Numbered from the stretch's first letter, positions 35,265 to 45,134 are shown. The stretch is DNA of 64,000 nt from Hymenobacter telluris (GCF_017313265.1 NZ_JAFLQZ010000006.1:62001-126000), one strand, 5' to 3'. Numbers and translations: made by a program. Notes: generated from the sequence alone by a model not told the origin.

Positions 35265-35981
35265 ATGGAAATAATACCCGCCATCGACCTGATTAACGGG
35301 CAATGTGTCCGCCTCACGGAGGGAGACTTCAGCCAGCAAACCACCTACGATACCGACCCTGTGGCCGTGGCTCAGCGGTTCGAGCAGCAAGGCGTTAAGC
35401 GGCTGCATCTGGTGGACCTGGATGGGGCCCGGGCCAAGCAACCAGTGAATCTGCCGATACTGGAGCGCATTGCCGCCCGCACGTCGTTGGTGATTGACTA
35501 CGGGGGGGGCTTGCAAAGTGAGCAGGCTGTGCGCCAGGCGCTGGACGCCGGCGCCCAGCAGGTAACGGCGGGCAGCATTGCCGTGCGTGAGCCGGCGCTG
35601 GTAGGAGAGTGGCTGCACTCGTTTGGGGCGGAGAAGATCATCGTGGGGGCCGACTTCCGCGACGACTACATTGCTATTAATGCCTGGGCCGAACAAAGTG
35701 AGCGGACCCTCCAGGAGTTTCTGGCCGATTACCTGGCCGTGGGTGCCACTACGTTCATTTGCACCGATGTCAGCAAGGACGGCAAGCTGCAAGGCCCCGC
35801 GTTGGAAACCTACCGAACGTTGCGGGCGGCATTACCGCAAGCCCGCCTGATTGCTAGTGGGGGAGTTACCACCCTGGCCGATGTTGAGGCCCTGGCGGAA
35901 GTAGGGATGCACGGGGCCATTATTGGTAAGGCCCTCTACGAAGGCACCATCACGCTAACCGAGTTGCAGCCGTGGCTATAA
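35265..35981 (+). CDS. hisA: Phosphoribosylformimino-5-aminoimidazole carboxamide ribotide isomerase
   Basis: A 238-aa TIM barrel that opens the ribose of ProFAR (Amadori rearrangement). Catalytic Asp8 lies in IIPAIDLINGQCVRL and the second Asp in TDVSKDGKLQGP; phosphate loops DYGGGLQSE and ASGGVTTLAD are intact. Standard length. It is followed by hisF after 123 bases that hold an imperfect palindrome. Confidence 0.97.
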   Translation: MEIIPAIDLINGQCVRLTEGDFSQQTTYDTDPVAVAQRFEQQGVKRLHLVDLDGARAKQPVNLPILERIAARTSLVIDYGGGLQSEQAVRQALDAGAQQVTAGSIAVREPALVGEWLHSFGAEKIIVGADFRDDYIAINAWAEQSERTLQEFLADYLAVGATTFICTDVSKDGKLQGPALETYRTLRAALPQARLIASGGVTTLADVEALAEVGMHGAIIGKALYEGTITLTELQPWL

Positions 35982-36104
35982 GTTTCGGTTTTCGTCGTTG
36001 GGTTTTTGTTTTTCGACGGTAAAGCCCTGGCCTTGCCCACTAGAACAAGAAGTAGACAACAGCCAAGACAAAAAACGGAAAATCACCAACAAAAAACGTA
36101 ACTA
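35982..36104. repeat. Word-type inverted repeat between hisA and hisF
   Basis: TTTCGGTTTTCGTCGTTGGG-type words (35983-36016) face ACAAAAAACGGAAAATCACC and CAACAAAAAACG words (36067-36098). Pairing is imperfect, but the G/T-rich left and A/C-rich right arms are evident. Confidence 0.65.
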
Positions 36105-36863
36105 ATGCTAACCAAACGTATCATTCCCTGCCTCGACGTGAAAGATGGCCGCACCGTGAAAGGGGTGCGCTTTGAGGGGCTGCGCGACGCCGGCGACCCG
36201 GTGGCGCTGGCCTCGCGCTACGCCCGGGAAGGAGCCGATGAGCTGGTGTTTCTCGACATCACGGCCACCAACCAGAAACGGGCTACGCTGGTCGCGCTGG
36301 TGCGGGACGTAGCCCGGGAACTCGATATTCCGTTCACGGTGGGTGGGGGCATCGGGACGGTGCAGGATGTGGAGGCCTTACTGATGAACGGGGCCGACAA
36401 AGTCAGCATCAACTCCGCCGCCCTGGCCCGGCCAGCGCTGATTGACGAGTTGGCGCGGCGGTTTGGGTCGCAGTGCATTGTGGTGGCCGCTGATGCCCGC
36501 TACCACGCCCCCGACGGCTGGCAGATTTATACCCGGGCCGGCACCCACAATACGGCCCTTGATGCCGTGCACTGGTGCCGGGAAGCCGCTGACCGGGGGG
36601 CCGGCGAAATCCTGCTCACCAGCATGAGCAACGACGGCACCAAGGATGGTTTCGCCCTCGATATTACGGGCGCCGTCAGCCGGGCCGTAGGCGTGCCGGT
36701 GGTGGCGTCGGGGGGGGCGGGGTCCAAGCAGGACTTCACCAACGTGTTTCAGCAGGCCGATGCCGATGCGGGCTTGGCGGCGAGTATCTTTCACTTCGGC
36801 GAAATCGGTATCCGGGAGTTGAAAGAACATCTGCGCCAGGACGGGATTCCGGTCCGGCTATAA
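36105..36863 (+). CDS. hisF: Imidazole glycerol phosphate synthase, cyclase subunit
   Basis: A 252-aa TIM barrel; with HisH it makes imidazole glycerol phosphate and AICAR. Catalytic Asp11 is in [15 protein letters not shown]; the second Asp is in [29 protein letters not shown] and [11 protein letters not shown] are phosphate and tunnel motifs. Complete and of normal length. Confidence 0.98.
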   Translation: MLTKRIIPCLDVKDGRTVKGVRFEGLRDAGDPVALASRYAREGADELVFLDITATNQKRATLVALVRDVARELDIPFTVGGGIGTVQDVEALLMNGADKVSINSAALARPALIDELARRFGSQCIVVAADARYHAPDGWQIYTRAGTHNTALDAVHWCREAADRGAGEILLTSMSNDGTKDGFALDITGAVSRAVGVPVVASGGAGSKQDFTNVFQQADADAGLAASIFHFGEIGIRELKEHLRQDGIPVRL

Positions 36864-36865
36864 GC

Positions 36866-36982
36866 TTGTTTTCGGTTGTTGGCTTTCCCTGTACGGCAGG
36901 TCGGCTTACCAGCCAGCTCGTCTGTTGTAAGCGAAAGGTCCCCGCAACCGGAAAACGATAAACCAATAACGAAAAACGAACT
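36866..36982. repeat. Word-type inverted repeat between hisF and hisI
   Basis: TTGTTTTCGGTTGTTGGCTT (36867-36886) faces CCGGAAAACGATAAACCAAT and AACGAAAAACG words (36948-36980). Pairing is imperfect; the right arm abuts the hisI ATG. Confidence 0.6.
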
Positions 36983-37624
36983 ATGGATTTCGCCAAAATG
37001 TCCGATGGGCTGGTGCCGGTTATTGTGCAGGACGCCCATACCGGGCAGGTCTTGATGCTGGGGTACCAGAACGAGGAAGCCTTAACGAAAACGCAGCAGG
37101 AGGGACGCGTGACGTTTTTCTCCCGCTCCAAGCAACGGCTCTGGACCAAGGGGGAAACCAGCGGCCACTTCCTCACCGTCGTCAGCATCCACCCCGACTG
37201 TGACCAGGACGCCCTGCTTATCCTGGCCACTCCCGATGGCCCCACCTGCCACCGGGGTACCACTAGTTGCTTCGAGCAGCCCGAGCAGCTGGCGTATCCA
37301 GCGCCGGCCATCACCTTCGTGGCGGAACTGGAGCGGCTGGTGCAGCGTCGGCAGCAGTTCCCCGAGGAGGAGCCGAATTCCTATACCGCTTCTCTGTTCC
37401 GGAAAGGCATTCCGAAGATGGCGCAGAAAGTAGGAGAGGAAGCCGTAGAAACCGTTATTGATGCCGTCGGTGGCAACCAGGAAGGGCTTAAAGGAGAGGC
37501 GGCGGATCTGCTTTACCATTTGGTGGTATTGCTCACAGCCTCCGGCCTTGGCTTGGATGACATCGTGCAGGTGCTCCGACAGCGCCACAGCGTTATCTCG
37601 CAAGGCATCCGCCGGGAAGAATAA
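36983..37624 (+). CDS. hisI: Bifunctional phosphoribosyl-AMP cyclohydrolase / phosphoribosyl-ATP pyrophosphatase
   Basis: A 213-aa HisIE fusion for the second and third steps. The cyclohydrolase half (1-110) has SKQRLWTKGETSGH, metal-binding DCDQDALL and the Cys pair in PTCHRGTTSCF. The pyrophosphatase half (~118-213) shows SYTASLFRKGIPKMAQKVGEE and EAADLLYHLVVLL, the MazG-like helices that bind magnesium. Last gene of the operon, followed by a strong terminator. Confidence 0.97.
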   Translation: MDFAKMSDGLVPVIVQDAHTGQVLMLGYQNEEALTKTQQEGRVTFFSRSKQRLWTKGETSGHFLTVVSIHPDCDQDALLILATPDGPTCHRGTTSCFEQPEQLAYPAPAITFVAELERLVQRRQQFPEEEPNSYTASLFRKGIPKMAQKVGEEAVETVIDAVGGNQEGLKGEAADLLYHLVVLLTASGLGLDDIVQVLRQRHSVISQGIRREE

Positions 37625-37651
37625 ACTCTAACAGCAGCTCTGCCTGCCATA

Positions 37652-37694
37652 CTAAAAAGCCCCCATTCGTATCGTACGAGTGGGGGCTTTTTAG
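37652..37694 (+). terminator. his operon terminator
   Basis: CTAAAAAGCCCCCA (37652-37665) pairs perfectly with 37681-37694; an inner TCGT/ACGA adds pairing. The T5 tract follows the GC stem. A-rich 5' side means it could also act on the convergent gene. Confidence 0.93.
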
Positions 37695-37728
37695 TATACT
37701 CTTGATACACAGTGGTTTGCTTGTACAG

Positions 37729-38808
37729 TTACGTTAATTGTCGGCGAATCTTATCTAACAGAATACGAACAATCTCCAGGTCGTCAGTATCCTGAATATG
37801 GAGTTGGGTGTCTAGGCCCGGGCCGCTGATGTGAATCATGAAGGTGGGAGAACCCGCCGTGGTGGATGGCGCAGGTGGTGTAGGCGTCGCAACCGGAGTT
37901 GGCCGGTAAACAGGAGGCTCTATCGAAGGAACTTCGGATGCGGGAGGAGTATAAGAAGGGGTGTTATTATATACTTCAGATGCCGGGGCGGGAGCAGAGT
38001 TGTTTACGGAAGCCGGGGAGGTGGATCCATGCAGGCCAAATAACGCAGATATGGGGTCTGTGTCGGCGCTTTCAGGAGCAGCAGGCCTATTTACCACTGG
38101 CGCAGGTACAAACGCCCTGTTAGGTCTCATGCTAGGGGGTCTTATGCTAGGGGGAGTGCTATCTAGTTCTAAATCGTTGTCCGTCTCTTGTGCTTCTTCA
38201 GATTCTTCTGAAGTAGTTTGTTCTGTTGTCGATATCGGAGTTGGTTTAGAGCCTGTAGCCGTAGCGCCTTTAAATAGATTCAGGGGCATCTCGCCACTGG
38301 CCAACTCACGTCGGGGGCCTTGTTGCGCCGCAAGCTGATCGATATCGGCAATCATGTTTCGCTCATCGATGATACCAGTCATACGGGCGCCTTCCACAAA
38401 AGCCTTGGACACATTCTGAGCATTTATCTCCTCAACACCAAACTCTCGGATGAGCATGATGTCGAACATGTGCACCGGTAACTCCCGGTTGCGAAACTTG
38501 CGGCATATCTGCGTGAATAGTGGCGGATGCAAAAAGGCTTCGCGGTGGTAGAGTATCTCTTCCTGTTTGTCATAGGCGTGCTTAATGCGCCGAAACAGAT
38601 TGGTGGTTGTCAGTAACTCCCGCTTGCTGGTTAATAAGCCAAACTTGACTGCTGAGCCAAGTATAGCTTTAAAAGAACCGCTCACCTTACGATTAAGCTT
38701 GCGGGCACAGGTTTCGATGGAGCATTTACCTCCAGTATCATCAACTACTTCTGAAACCTCCCAAGCGCTCTGGTATGTTGTTCTAGGGTAGTCTATGGTT
38801 TTAGGCAT
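37729..38808 (-). CDS. Winged-helix-like protein with low-complexity linker, unknown function
   Basis: A 359-aa protein. Residues ~1-165 are helical and contain SGSFKAILGSAVKFGLLTSK and LPVHMFDIMLIREFGVEE, a pattern I recall from uncharacterised bacterial and archaeal proteins with two winged-helix-like units. Residues ~175-315 are Pro/Ser/Thr/Ala-rich and disordered. The last ~45 (FMIHISGPGLDTQLHIQDTD and on) look like a strand-strand-helix module seen at the end of the same proteins. No catalytic motif or membrane segment. It faces the his operon tail and lies at the edge of an AT-rich gene-poor patch, which suggests an accessory gene. Function unknown; the family link is from memory. Confidence 0.75.
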   Translation of the reverse strand: MPKTIDYPRTTYQSAWEVSEVVDDTGGKCSIETCARKLNRKVSGSFKAILGSAVKFGLLTSKRELLTTTNLFRRIKHAYDKQEEILYHREAFLHPPLFTQICRKFRNRELPVHMFDIMLIREFGVEEINAQNVSKAFVEGARMTGIIDERNMIADIDQLAAQQGPRRELASGEMPLNLFKGATATGSKPTPISTTEQTTSEESEEAQETDNDLELDSTPPSIRPPSMRPNRAFVPAPVVNRPAAPESADTDPISALFGLHGSTSPASVNNSAPAPASEVYNNTPSYTPPASEVPSIEPPVYRPTPVATPTPPAPSTTAGSPTFMIHISGPGLDTQLHIQDTDDLEIVRILLDKIRRQLT

Positions 38809-39077
38809 AAGAGTAAAGTGCTATTAGGTAAATGGAAAACAAGTATAAGAATAATAAGTATGTAAAAGTAGTATAAAGTATAAAATAGCTTAAATAAGTT
38901 ATACTTTCTTGTGCTTTTTATACTTTTATTTACTTATTCAGCCTGCCAACTCACTTTATTTAACCCTCTGCTTTCTACTGCTTATATGCCATTATATTAT
39001 ATACCAAACTATTATCTGGGGTGGGCGGGACGGCCTGGCTCGTTTAGACCAACTTATTAAGCCTAAATAACTGCATT

Positions 39078-39194
39078 ATGAAAGTAGTATTCCTATTCAA
39101 ATCGAAAAATGGCCACTTACTAGTAGGCGCTCTTACAACAGCTCTAATGTGTGCAATAAGGCATTCTCGGCAAATGCTTTTCAGAGCAGAATAA
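39078..39194 (+). CDS. Short open frame with hydrophobic N-terminus, doubtful
   Basis: A 38-aa frame (MKVVFLFKSKNGHLLVGALT...) with a possible signal-peptide core LLVGALTTALMCA. It lies in the AT-rich patch, in the same direction as the degraded frame 260 bases downstream, and could be the detached 5' end of that gene. No promoter or conservation can be shown. Confidence 0.2.
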   Translation: MKVVFLFKSKNGHLLVGALTTALMCAIRHSRQMLFRAE

Positions 39195-39457
39195 TAGGAG
39201 AGGGGCTAGGTGTTGCTGATAACTGTGCTGGTAGCTGCGCAAAGTTCTGACTTGTTCACACGCGTTGGGCCTGTCACTGGTGGACAGCGTTGCGCTGTTA
39301 ACTCATAGCAGCGTAGCCGTTAGGAAACGATGCCGCTCAATCACATTATTTTAATTAGGCGGAATTATGTTAAGTAGATTTTTTTGCTGCTTAACCTGTA
39401 ACACGCTTAAGTAATACTAAGCACCGGCCTCTAGACCAACCACAAGAATATGTTTAA

Positions 39458-39757
39458 GTAGTAGCCGCTGCGACAGATAAACCAAGCAGTTGTGAGAGAA
39501 TACACCGCGGTGACCAACTTTCTCCTAGTGAAACCGCGCAAATCAAATCAATTGGCCAACTGAGCGCAGACGAGCAGATTTACCAGTTCTACTCTAATAA
39601 TGGCGGGGTCGAAGGTGCTGGCAATTATTACACTACCAAGCGGATTGACCGCTACTGGCTCTACCAGCACACACAGGAAAGAGAATCAGCTTATTACCAA
39701 GATTTTGCGCGAATCGCAATAAACTATAATCCGCCCGGCGATTTTGTTATTCCGTAG
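39458..39757 (+). pseudogene. Degraded gene fragment
   Basis: An open frame of 99 codons with no usable start codon and a stop in the preceding codon. It encodes SCERIHRGDQLSPSE, then IGQLSADEQIYQFYSNNGGV, AGNYYTTKRIDRYWLY and ESAYYQDFARIAINYNPPGD. The pattern 'GLLxxDExIxxFYSNxGGxxxAGNFYTxKRIxxYW' resembles small Bacteroidetes proteins with a PH-like fold that I recall, so the reading is probably genuine but broken. The stop TAG follows VIP, where relatives would continue. Confidence 0.55.
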
Positions 39758-39923
39758 ACAGCACCCGGACAGGTGAAAAATTTTTCACCAAATACTGTGC
39801 TCACTGGCAAGCTGGTTATTGAGGATTTATTTCAAAATCAAGCTTAACGTCCGCTTGTCCGGGCCTCTGATTTCAAAACGGAATTTGTCTTATAATTTAT
39901 ATTATGTTAAGTAATATTTCTAA

Positions 39924-39956
39924 AAACAAGCCTCTCCTGTTATGAGAGGCTTGTTT
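39924..39956 (-). terminator. Rho-independent terminator of the TPR gene
   Basis: AAACAAGCCTCTC (39924-39936) pairs perfectly with GAGAGGCTTGTTT (39944-39956) around a 7-base loop. The T tract is on the minus strand, right after the TPR stop. Confidence 0.9.
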
Positions 39957-39961
39957 ACTTA

Positions 39962-41101
39962 TTAGTTAGCTCCTGACATCTGAGTATTCATCCGGTTCGC
40001 GTCGGCTGTACGGCCCAGTTGAGTGTACGCCTTCTGCAAGGCCTTCATCGTAGCTTGGTCTTTGGGATTAACAGCTAAACCTGCTTCAAAGTAAGGAACA
40101 GACTGCTGGAAATATTTCTTCGACTCAGCCTCTTTCGCCTTGCCTACCTTTTGGTAAGTAGCCAAGCTCATACCATTAAGCGCCTTGCTTACTTCAGCAC
40201 CTTTGTTGAAGTAATAAACGCCTGCGTTGTACTGCGCATCAAAGTTTTTAGGATCCAGTTCAACGGCTTTCTGATAGGCTGCCAATGCTTGCTCTGGCTG
40301 CTTCAGTTTATCGTACACCGAACCAAGCACAGTTTGCAGGTTGGAATTCGTAGGATCCAACTCAATGGCGTGCTTGAGCTTATCAATTGCCTGCTTGTCC
40401 TGGCCAGCGCTGATAAGACGGTTCAGGTCCTCGAGTACGAAGTTCTTGTTGTTCGGGTAAGCGGCCAAAGCGCTTTGCAGGACTTTGCTGTATTCCGCTT
40501 CGTTTTTCTCCTGACGGGCAATTTCCAGCATCCGGCCGTACATCTGGGCCGACTTGTAATTCATGCCCTGCAACTGGCCGTACGTTTGCTTGGCCGAGGC
40601 ATAATCTTGCTTTGCTTCGGCAGCATAAGCAGCGTACAGATACGCCGTGGTGTCCTGCGGACGAATTTGCTGCGCCATTTTGTACGACTTCAGCGCTTCG
40701 TCGTAGTTTTTGCCGTTGTAGCTTTCTACTCCAGCGTTCAGCGCCAAACCGTACAGGTTGTCGAGTTTGGCCGCCGCTTGCTTGCCAAATTCACCGTCCT
40801 TACCGTCGAGCTCAATGGCTTTCTTGTACGACTCGTAGGCTACACTGGTGCCTTCGCCGGGCTTCAGTGTTTTGCCATAAATCGGGTTGCTGGTCATGGC
40901 GTCGTAGATTTCTCCGCGCGTAAACCAGGTTTTTGCTTTAGTAGAGGTTTTCTCGTTGATAATCGCCTTGTCAATTTCAGTGCGGGCCTTATCGAGAGTG
41001 CCGTTGCGCTGGAATAGAATTGCGTTGGTTACGGCCGAGTTCTGGGCCGAAGCGGAAGTGAGTGCCGCCGCAGCAACAAGGGTCAGAAAAATCTTCTTCA
41101 T
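39962..41101 (-). CDS. Secreted tetratricopeptide-repeat protein
   Basis: A 379-aa protein with a signal peptide (IFLTLVAAAALTSASAQ). It is made of helical TPR units; the best are NYDEALKSYKMAQQIRPQD (~128-146), KLKHAIELDPTNSNLQTVLG (~240) and ALAAYQKAVELDPKNFDAQY (~272-291), then QSVPYFEAGLAVNPKD. It should be a periplasmic or outer-membrane-associated scaffold. It starts 170 bases after gyrA on the same strand and may be co-transcribed with it; I recall this gyrA-TPR order from other Bacteroidetes. No enzyme motif. Confidence 0.92.
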   Translation of the reverse strand: MKKIFLTLVAAAALTSASAQNSAVTNAILFQRNGTLDKARTEIDKAIINEKTSTKAKTWFTRGEIYDAMTSNPIYGKTLKPGEGTSVAYESYKKAIELDGKDGEFGKQAAAKLDNLYGLALNAGVESYNGKNYDEALKSYKMAQQIRPQDTTAYLYAAYAAEAKQDYASAKQTYGQLQGMNYKSAQMYGRMLEIARQEKNEAEYSKVLQSALAAYPNNKNFVLEDLNRLISAGQDKQAIDKLKHAIELDPTNSNLQTVLGSVYDKLKQPEQALAAYQKAVELDPKNFDAQYNAGVYYFNKGAEVSKALNGMSLATYQKVGKAKEAESKKYFQQSVPYFEAGLAVNPKDQATMKALQKAYTQLGRTADANRMNTQMSGAN

Positions 41102-41271
41102 GGGGAGTTTTGCGTGAAGAATGTGGTGGAAAGGAATTGCTGAACAAACGGGAAAGGCCGGCGGGAAGTTCAGCTTGCCGGTTTTCTATCTTTTTTTCAG
41201 TTAAAACAGGAAGGATACCGCTCTTATAAGCCCGAGAAGCATCCCTCCTGCCAAAACTGTACAATTATTAC

Positions 41272-43896
41272 TTACTCGTTGTCGTCAGCCGAGTCGTCGT
41301 CAGCGTCGTCCAACTCGTCTAGTTCATCCGCGTCATCGGCCTCTTCGATGTCCAAAGCATCATCAGCATCCGCCGCTTGGCCAACCAACGCATCCGTAAC
41401 GCCGTCGACAGCAACGGCAGTTGTTGCCTCATCGGCGAGTTCTTTTTCGTCTTCGGCCGCCACTTTAGCCACCGACGATATAGCGTCGCCATTACTTAAC
41501 CGAATCAGGCGTACCCCCTGAGTGGCCCGACCGATGGAACGCAGTTCCTTGGCCACACTCATCCGGATAGTGATGCCCGACTTGTTGATGATCATCAAAT
41601 CATCGGAATCCGACACCGCTTTGATGGTCACCAGGGCGCCGGTTTTCTCGGTGATTTTCATGGCGCGCACCCCTTTACCACCGCGGTTGGTGATGCGGTA
41701 TTCCTCCAGCGGACTACGCTTACCGTAGCCGTTCTCGGAAACTACCAGCAACTCTTCCTGGCTGTCGTTGGCAATGCACACCATGCCTACTACCCGATCC
41801 TGCTCGTCGCCGAGCGTGATGCCGCGTACCCCGGCGGCCGTCCGGCCCATCGAGCGCACTTTGCTTTCCGGGAACCGTACCGCCCGGCCTGAGCGCAAGG
41901 CTACTACCACTTCCGAGTTGCCACTGGTCAGCTGCACGTCGAGCAGCCGGTCGCCTTCGTTGATGGTAATGGCGTTGATGCCCGCCGTACGAGGGCGCGA
42001 ATAAGCTTCGAGCGGCGTTTTCTTTACCGTACCCTGCTCGGTGCAGAACATCAGGTAGGTGTTCTCCAAGTAGTCCGGGTCGCGCAGGCCGCGCACGTTG
42101 AGGACCGACCGGACGCTGTCTTCGCGCGGAATTTCGATGAGGTTTTGAATGGGTCGGCCTTTGGCGGCTTTGCCGGCCTCGGGCACTTCGTACACCTTCA
42201 GCCAGAACACCCGGCCTAGCTCGGTGAAGAACAGCAGGTACTCGTGGGTGGTGGCCACAAACAGGTGCTCCGTGAAGTCGTCCTGCTTGGAAGCGGCCCC
42301 CCGGGCGCCTACTCCACCCCGGCCCTGCGTGCGGTATTCGGCCAGCGCCGTGCGTTTGATGTAGCCGTCGTTGGAGATGGTAATTACCATGCTCTCGTCG
42401 GCAATCATGTCTTCCATCGAGAAGTCGCCGCCGGCGTACTCGATACCCGTGCGCCGTTTGTCGCCGTACCGCTCCCGGATATCGAGCAGCTCGTCGCGGA
42501 TGATCTGCCGCTGCAACTCGTCCGACGCCAGCACCGACTTCAGGTAATCAACCAGCTTCATCAGCTCCTCGTATTCCTGCACGATTTTGTCGCGCTCCAA
42601 GCCAGTCAGACGCTGTAAGCGCATATCCAGAATGGCCCGGGCCTGCACTTCACTCAGCGAGAACCGCTCCACAAGCTGCGCCCGCGCCACTTCCCCGTCG
42701 CGCGAACCCCGAATCAAAGCAATAACCTCGTCCAGATGGTCAAGCGCAATGAGCAAGCCTTCCAGGATGTGAGCCCGCTTCTGGGCTTCGGCCAGCTCGT
42801 AGCGCGTCCGGCGCACGACCACGTCGGCGCGGTGCTCCACGAAATAGTGAATCAGTTCCTTGAGGTTAAGCGTCATCGGGCGGCCTTTTACTAGGCACAC
42901 GTTGTTGACGCCGAACGAGGATTGCAACTGGGTGTACTTGTAGAGCTGGTTGAGCACCACGTTGGGCATGGCGTCGCGCTTGAGCACGTACACAATGCGC
43001 ATCCCGTCCCGGTCCGACTCGTCGCGCAGGTCAGCAATGCCTTCGATGCGCTTCTCGTTGATGAGGCTGGCGGTTTTCTCGATCATCGACGCCTTATTCA
43101 CCATGTAGGGAATTTCGGTGACAACGATCTGCTCTTTGCCGCTGTCCAGGGTTTCTACGTGCGCTTTGGCCCGCACCACTACCCGGCCACGGCCCGTTTC
43201 AAAGGCCTGCTTCACGCCCTCGTAGCCGTAGATGGTACCGCCCGTGGGGAAATCCGGCGCCGTGACGTGCTCCATGAGCTCGGCAATGGTCACCTCGGAG
43301 TTATCCAGGTAAGCAATGATGCCGTTCACCACTTCCGTTAGGTTGTGGGGCGGCATGTTGGTGGCCATGCCCACGGCAATACCCGTCGTGCCATTTACCA
43401 GCAGGTTTGGGAACTTGGAGGGCATCACGCTGGGCTCTTCCAGCGAGTCGTCGAAGTTGGGCTGAAAGTCAACGGTTTCCTTGTCCAGGTCGCCGAGCAT
43501 TTCGTCGGCCAGGCGCTTGAGGCGGGCCTCGGTGTAACGCATGGCCGCCGGCGAGTCGCCGTCAACGGAACCAAAGTTACCCTGCCCGTCCACGAGCGGG
43601 TAGCGCAGGCTCCAGTCCTGGGCCATGCGCACCATGGTATCGTACACGCTGGAGTCGCCGTGCGGGTGATACTTACCCAGTACTTCGCCCACAATACGGG
43701 CGCTTTTCTTGTAAGACTTGTTGTAAGAGACGCCCAGCTCGCTCATGCCATAGAGCACGCGCCGGTGCACGGGCTTCAGGCCGTCGCGCACGTCAGGCAG
43801 GGCCCGGGAGATGATAACCGACATCGAGTAATCGATGTAGGCGCCGCGCATCTCGTCTTCGATGTTAATCGGAATGATTTTTTCGCCTTCCGCCAT
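41272..43896 (-). CDS. gyrA: DNA gyrase subunit A
   Basis: An 874-aa type IIA topoisomerase subunit. The active-site Tyr121 lies in [10 protein letters not shown]. The quinolone-resistance region [17 protein letters not shown] has Ser82 and Asp86 at the positions of E. coli Ser83 and Asp87, i.e. the susceptible state. The breakage-reunion domain runs to ~residue 510 and a six-blade DNA-wrapping domain to ~810 (start marked by the GRGGVGARG region, in place of the canonical QRRGGKG box). The last ~50 residues are an Asp/Glu tail with no fold. A TATCTTGC box on the minus strand about 75 bases upstream is a likely promoter. Confidence 0.98.
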   Translation of the reverse strand: MAEGEKIIPINIEDEMRGAYIDYSMSVIISRALPDVRDGLKPVHRRVLYGMSELGVSYNKSYKKSARIVGEVLGKYHPHGDSSVYDTMVRMAQDWSLRYPLVDGQGNFGSVDGDSPAAMRYTEARLKRLADEMLGDLDKETVDFQPNFDDSLEEPSVMPSKFPNLLVNGTTGIAVGMATNMPPHNLTEVVNGIIAYLDNSEVTIAELMEHVTAPDFPTGGTIYGYEGVKQAFETGRGRVVVRAKAHVETLDSGKEQIVVTEIPYMVNKASMIEKTASLINEKRIEGIADLRDESDRDGMRIVYVLKRDAMPNVVLNQLYKYTQLQSSFGVNNVCLVKGRPMTLNLKELIHYFVEHRADVVVRRTRYELAEAQKRAHILEGLLIALDHLDEVIALIRGSRDGEVARAQLVERFSLSEVQARAILDMRLQRLTGLERDKIVQEYEELMKLVDYLKSVLASDELQRQIIRDELLDIRERYGDKRRTGIEYAGGDFSMEDMIADESMVITISNDGYIKRTALAEYRTQGRGGVGARGAASKQDDFTEHLFVATTHEYLLFFTELGRVFWLKVYEVPEAGKAAKGRPIQNLIEIPREDSVRSVLNVRGLRDPDYLENTYLMFCTEQGTVKKTPLEAYSRPRTAGINAITINEGDRLLDVQLTSGNSEVVVALRSGRAVRFPESKVRSMGRTAAGVRGITLGDEQDRVVGMVCIANDSQEELLVVSENGYGKRSPLEEYRITNRGGKGVRAMKITEKTGALVTIKAVSDSDDLMIINKSGITIRMSVAKELRSIGRATQGVRLIRLSNGDAISSVAKVAAEDEKELADEATTAVAVDGVTDALVGQAADADDALDIEEADDADELDELDDADDDSADDNE

Positions 43897-43970
43897 AGGG
43901 AGAACTTGAGGAGGCCGGCCCCTGCCTGAACGGCAGTTCCGACCCCGTGAATGATGGTTGCGTTAAGCCT

Positions 43971-43978
43971 GCAAGATA
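43971..43978 (-). promoter_or_regulatory. Candidate -7 box for gyrA (TATCTTGC)
   Basis: TATCTTGC on the minus strand resembles TAnnTTTG and gives a leader of about 70 bases. The same octamer is found before the GNAT gene (11687) and a near copy before the Cys-pair gene (2310). Confidence 0.35.
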
Positions 43979-44045
43979 GGTGAAAAAACCCGTTTTTCCC
44001 AGCTTCCGCCCCGATTTTGGCAGCTCCTCCCCCCTATCTTTCGCC

Positions 44046-44288
44046 TTAACGCAACGACTTGCTTTTGTCGGCTTTACGCTTCTTGGACTTGGGGTTGTAG
44101 ACCTTGATTTTCTCGCCGATGGCCGGGTTCTGCTTTTTGAAGATTGGCTGGCCGCGGTACTTCACACCATCATGAAAATGCACCTTACGCGTGTGGCACG
44201 ACAGGATGGGGCACGTGCGGCACGAGGCAACGACAAATAGCAACAGGAGCGGCCAGAGCAGCCGCGGAAATAGCGTAGACATTTTCAT
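44046..44288 (-). CDS. Small basic lipoprotein
   Basis: An 80-aa protein with a lipoprotein signal (LLLLFVVASC, Cys ~23) and a short mature part with TCPILSC, HFHDGVKYRG and a very basic tail (NPKSKKRKADKSKS). ATG 44288 is preferred to longer frames, which overlap the HD gene. It lies between the HD-domain gene and gyrA on the same strand. Unknown function. Confidence 0.75.
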   Translation of the reverse strand: MKMSTLFPRLLWPLLLLFVVASCRTCPILSCHTRKVHFHDGVKYRGQPIFKKQNPAIGEKIKVYNPKSKKRKADKSKSLR

Positions 44289-44334
44289 GGCGGCAAAGAT
44301 ATTCAAACCCAAGGGCCCCGGCACAAACCGCCGC

Positions 44335-44997
44335 CTAACCGACGTCCTGCCCGTCCCACTCGCGCAGAAACTGGGCGAGAAACTGCTCCATAAATGCGTG
44401 GCGCTCCTCGCCCACCCGGCGGGCGGCGGGCGTGTGCAGCCGCTCGCGCAGGTGCAGCAGCTTCTCGTAGAAGTGGTTGATGGTAGGCGCCGTATTGTTC
44501 TTGTAGCTCTCGAACGACGTGTGCTGCACCGGCGCAATGCTGGCATCGTGCAGCAGACGGCCTTTGTGGCCGCCGTAGGCAAACGCCCGCGCCACGCCAA
44601 TAGCGCCAATGGCATCAAGCCGGTCGGCGTCCTGCACCAGTTCGCCCTCCACCGTACTCATGGGTGTTGGTACGCCCACGCCCTTGAAACTGATTTCGCG
44701 GATGATGGCCTCCACGGCCTGAATAACCCGTTCCTCGGCGTGCTGGCTTTCCAGCCAGGCACGGGAAGCCCGCGGGCCGGCTTCCTCGTCGCCATCATGA
44801 AACTTCCAATCGGCTACGTCGTGGAGCAAAGCGCCCAGCTCCGTAACGAGCGGGTCGGCCTGGGGCGTGTCGCGGGCCAGGGCGCGGGCCACCTGCCACA
44901 CCCGCCGGATGTGCTCCCAGTCGTGGCCGGAGCCTTCATGCAGAAACTTTTCACGGACGAAATCGGCCGTACGGGTAATCAAGTCAGGAGTAGCCAT
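44335..44997 (-). CDS. HD-domain phosphohydrolase
   Basis: A 220-aa metal-dependent phosphohydrolase. Metal ligands: His in GHDWEHIRRVW, His-Asp in GALLHDVADWK, and Asp in LVQDADRLDAIGAIG. The ADRLDAIGAIGIARAF stretch is typical of the YedJ/YpgQ-like group, which acts on nucleotides. ATG 44997 gives the standard start (DLITRTADFVREKF). 46 bases separate it from the lipoprotein gene. Confidence 0.92.
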   Translation of the reverse strand: MATPDLITRTADFVREKFLHEGSGHDWEHIRRVWQVARALARDTPQADPLVTELGALLHDVADWKFHDGDEEAGPRASRAWLESQHAEERVIQAVEAIIREISFKGVGVPTPMSTVEGELVQDADRLDAIGAIGVARAFAYGGHKGRLLHDASIAPVQHTSFESYKNNTAPTINHFYEKLLHLRERLHTPAARRVGEERHAFMEQFLAQFLREWDGQDVG

Positions 44998-45134
44998 AAG
45001 GCGGAAAACTCGGGAATAAGGAGCCAGCCGCAAAATGGCGGGGCACCACAAAGCAACAGCACAGCCACGAGAAACCGGCACGCCTCCCCTATTTACCTTC
45101 TTTCTTTCCTACTGTACTAGCCGCTACTGGTAGG

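Larger units (their letters stand above)
38809..39961. other. AT-rich, gene-poor region
   Basis: About 1.15 kb with clearly lower G+C than its flanks. It holds an AT-rich palindrome of GTATAAAGTATAAAA/TTTTATACTTTTAT words (about 38862-38935) just upstream of the winged-helix-like gene, a 38-codon open frame (39078-39194), a frame without a start codon that reads like a degraded gene (39458-39757), and the terminator of the TPR gene at its end. No integrase, transposase or tRNA is seen in it. Confidence 0.6.

Noticed and set aside
38809..39961. Prophage or integrative element
   Set aside because: No integrase, transposase, attachment-site duplication or tRNA border is seen; only an AT-rich patch with gene debris.
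44191..45120. 309-aa plus-strand frame over the HD gene
   Set aside because: It overlaps the HD hydrolase, the lipoprotein and their gap on the opposite strand and has no recognisable domain.
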